From an uncultured Angelakisella sp. (lineage in GTDB: Bacteria; Bacillota; Clostridia; Oscillospirales; Ruminococcaceae), in the NCBI GenBank assembly GCA_910585535.1, contig CAJUFK010000175.1, positions 1 to 5,298 on the forward strand: a DNA stretch of 5,298 nucleotides, written 5' to 3'. Position 1 is the first letter of the stretch; every line of letters begins with the position of its first letter. Below, in pieces: positions 4,861 to 5,298 of the stretch. The translations under genes and the position numbers were made by a program. Below the pieces are notes generated by a model. That model was not told the origin of the DNA and did not search any database. It saw nothing but the letters and a program-made list of their open reading frames with translations.

Positions 4861-5040
4861 AAAAAACAGATACCCTCCTGTTGGCTGCGAGGCCGCAAAA
4901 GCGATCTCTTATCTTACGGCCCGGGCGATCCCCTTGCCGGAAGAGCAAAACCGGCCGGTGCTGTTTCTGCGCCGGGCCGCCCTGTTTTTCCGGCAGAGCC
5001 TGGGGCTAGTCCGCCCTGGCCATACCGAAACAAAGAAAAC
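4861..5040 (-). promoter_or_regulatory. Long structured 5' leader of the permease gene
   Basis: If transcription starts near 5040, the leader is about 180 nt and holds several hairpins, described for the minus-strand RNA. In order: GCC-A-GGGC-loop-GCCC-CA-GGC (4998-5020); a bulged CTG/CCGG stem (4967-4996); and a 9-bp stem with two G-U pairs (4891-4899 with 4913-4921), which ends 11 nt before the RBS. No U-run follows the last hairpin, so it looks more like translational control than attenuation. The conserved bases of the classic purine riboswitch are not present in order, and I do not recognise the class. It could be a riboswitch, a protein-binding leader or only GC-rich folding. Confidence 0.35.
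4873..4879 (-). promoter_or_regulatory. RBS of the permease gene, unusually far from the start
   Basis: AGGAGGG on the minus strand, 12 nt before the ATG at 4860, longer than the common 5-10 nt. The gap ends in TTTTTT. No ATG, GTG or TTG lies nearer in frame. The spacing may weaken translation or leave room for control. Confidence 0.65.
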
Positions 5041-5046
5041 AAGAGG

Positions 5047-5080
5047 ATTCTATCATATTCCTGGAGAAAATGCCAGTCCT
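5047..5080 (-). promoter_or_regulatory. Likely promoter of the permease gene
   Basis: On the minus strand, TATGAT (5052-5057) overlaps TAGAAT (5047-5052), either of which can serve as -10. AGGACT (5075-5080) lies 17 bp before TATGAT and is a poor -35. The AT-rich block stands out from the GC-rich surroundings. Confidence 0.45.
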
Positions 5081-5252
5081 TCTTTCTCCTTTGGCGGTTT
5101 TTTGTCCAAATTTTGTCGGGATTTCCAAAGGCTCGTCACTTTCCGGGGTGAGTTCGTCGAAATTGCTCGGGGGGGAGGGGCTGTATGTCTGGGGTTGGCC
5201 GTCGGGGAATGGGGCGATTTCTACCTTCCGCCTTTTACTGCCTCCGACTCCA
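5081..5252. other. Upstream intergenic region with a G-rich tract
   Basis: No supported gene lies here. A reading frame on the minus strand (5257 to 5006) has only a GTG start with no ribosome binding site, and it runs through the permease promoter. The region contains five runs of four or more G on the plus strand (5169-5214), separated by 1, 10, 9 and 3 bases, a possible G-quadruplex. Confidence 0.4.
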
Positions 5253-5298
5253 GGCACAACCTACGCCCCGGCACAACCCTTAGCCGCGGAGCGGCGGG
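5253..5298. repeat. Dispersed hairpin repeat, right copy
   Basis: This copy matches positions 1-46 without gaps and in the same orientation. It carries two spaced GGCACAACC motifs (from 5253 and 5271) and the hairpin GCCGC-GGA-GCGGC (5283-5295). It runs to the window edge and may continue outside. Confidence 0.6.

Noticed and set aside
4861..5040. Classic purine riboswitch upstream of the permease
   Set aside because: Isolated look-alikes such as GGTATGG and CCGTAAG occur, but not in the order or with the three-way junction the family needs.
3346..5151. 601-residue plus-strand frame opposite the permease
   Set aside because: It is the antisense shadow of the permease codons, very rich in G, H, D and E, with no RBS. 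The minus-strand frame is a clear family member.
5246..5256. GACTCCAGGCA shared between the right edge and each unit of the 117-bp array
   Set aside because: An 11-base match between two GC-rich intergenic regions can occur by chance in a window of this size, and the similarity does not extend further.
5006..5257. 83-residue minus-strand frame at the right edge
   Set aside because: It starts with GTG inside the dispersed repeat, has no ribosome binding site and covers the permease promoter and leader. Part of it (around 5100-5175) has a protein-like hydrophilic composition, so a decayed gene fragment cannot be fully excluded.

Overview
The window looks like chromosomal DNA from a GC-rich, Gram-positive Clostridia-type bacterium. 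The best guess is a gut Oscillospiraceae relative, from general resemblance of the proteins and not from a database match. The evidence is strong AGGAGG-type ribosome binding sites, sigma-A-like promoters with 17-bp spacers, a cell-wall sorting signal of the NPxTG type, and a PbuG/AzgA-type purine permease. Every gene I can support lies on the minus strand, so transcription runs from right to left.

From right to left: (1) a copy of a short dispersed hairpin repeat at the right edge, then a G-rich stretch and a promoter-like region; (2) a structured leader of about 180 nt followed by an NCS2-family purine permease (4860-3442) that ends in a strong intrinsic terminator; (3) a complete tRNA-Ser(CGA) with encoded CCA (3202-3114); (4) an array of four 117-bp tandem units whose last unit ends exactly at the tRNA 3' end (2648-3115); (5) a small single-domain bacterial PH protein with an acidic tail (2537-2121), with its own promoter and a strong terminator; (6) a secreted, predicted sortase-anchored surface protein (1796-708), whose promoter is overlapped by two copies of a TTACA-N3-TGTAA palindrome; (7) a small XRE-family regulator (553-203) followed by a stable hairpin; (8) a second copy of the dispersed hairpin repeat at the left edge.

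The genes look like separate transcription units and not one operon: three have their own recognisable promoters (the permease's is weak) and hairpins separate them. The only link between them that the sequence hints at is the XRE regulator directly downstream of the surface-protein gene. It could be the protein that reads the double palindrome, but this is inference. I see no phage, transposase, CRISPR or defence genes and no multi-gene undescribed system. The unusual material is non-coding: the tRNA-linked 117-bp array, the double operator, the permease leader, and the edge repeats whose stem differences are compensatory.
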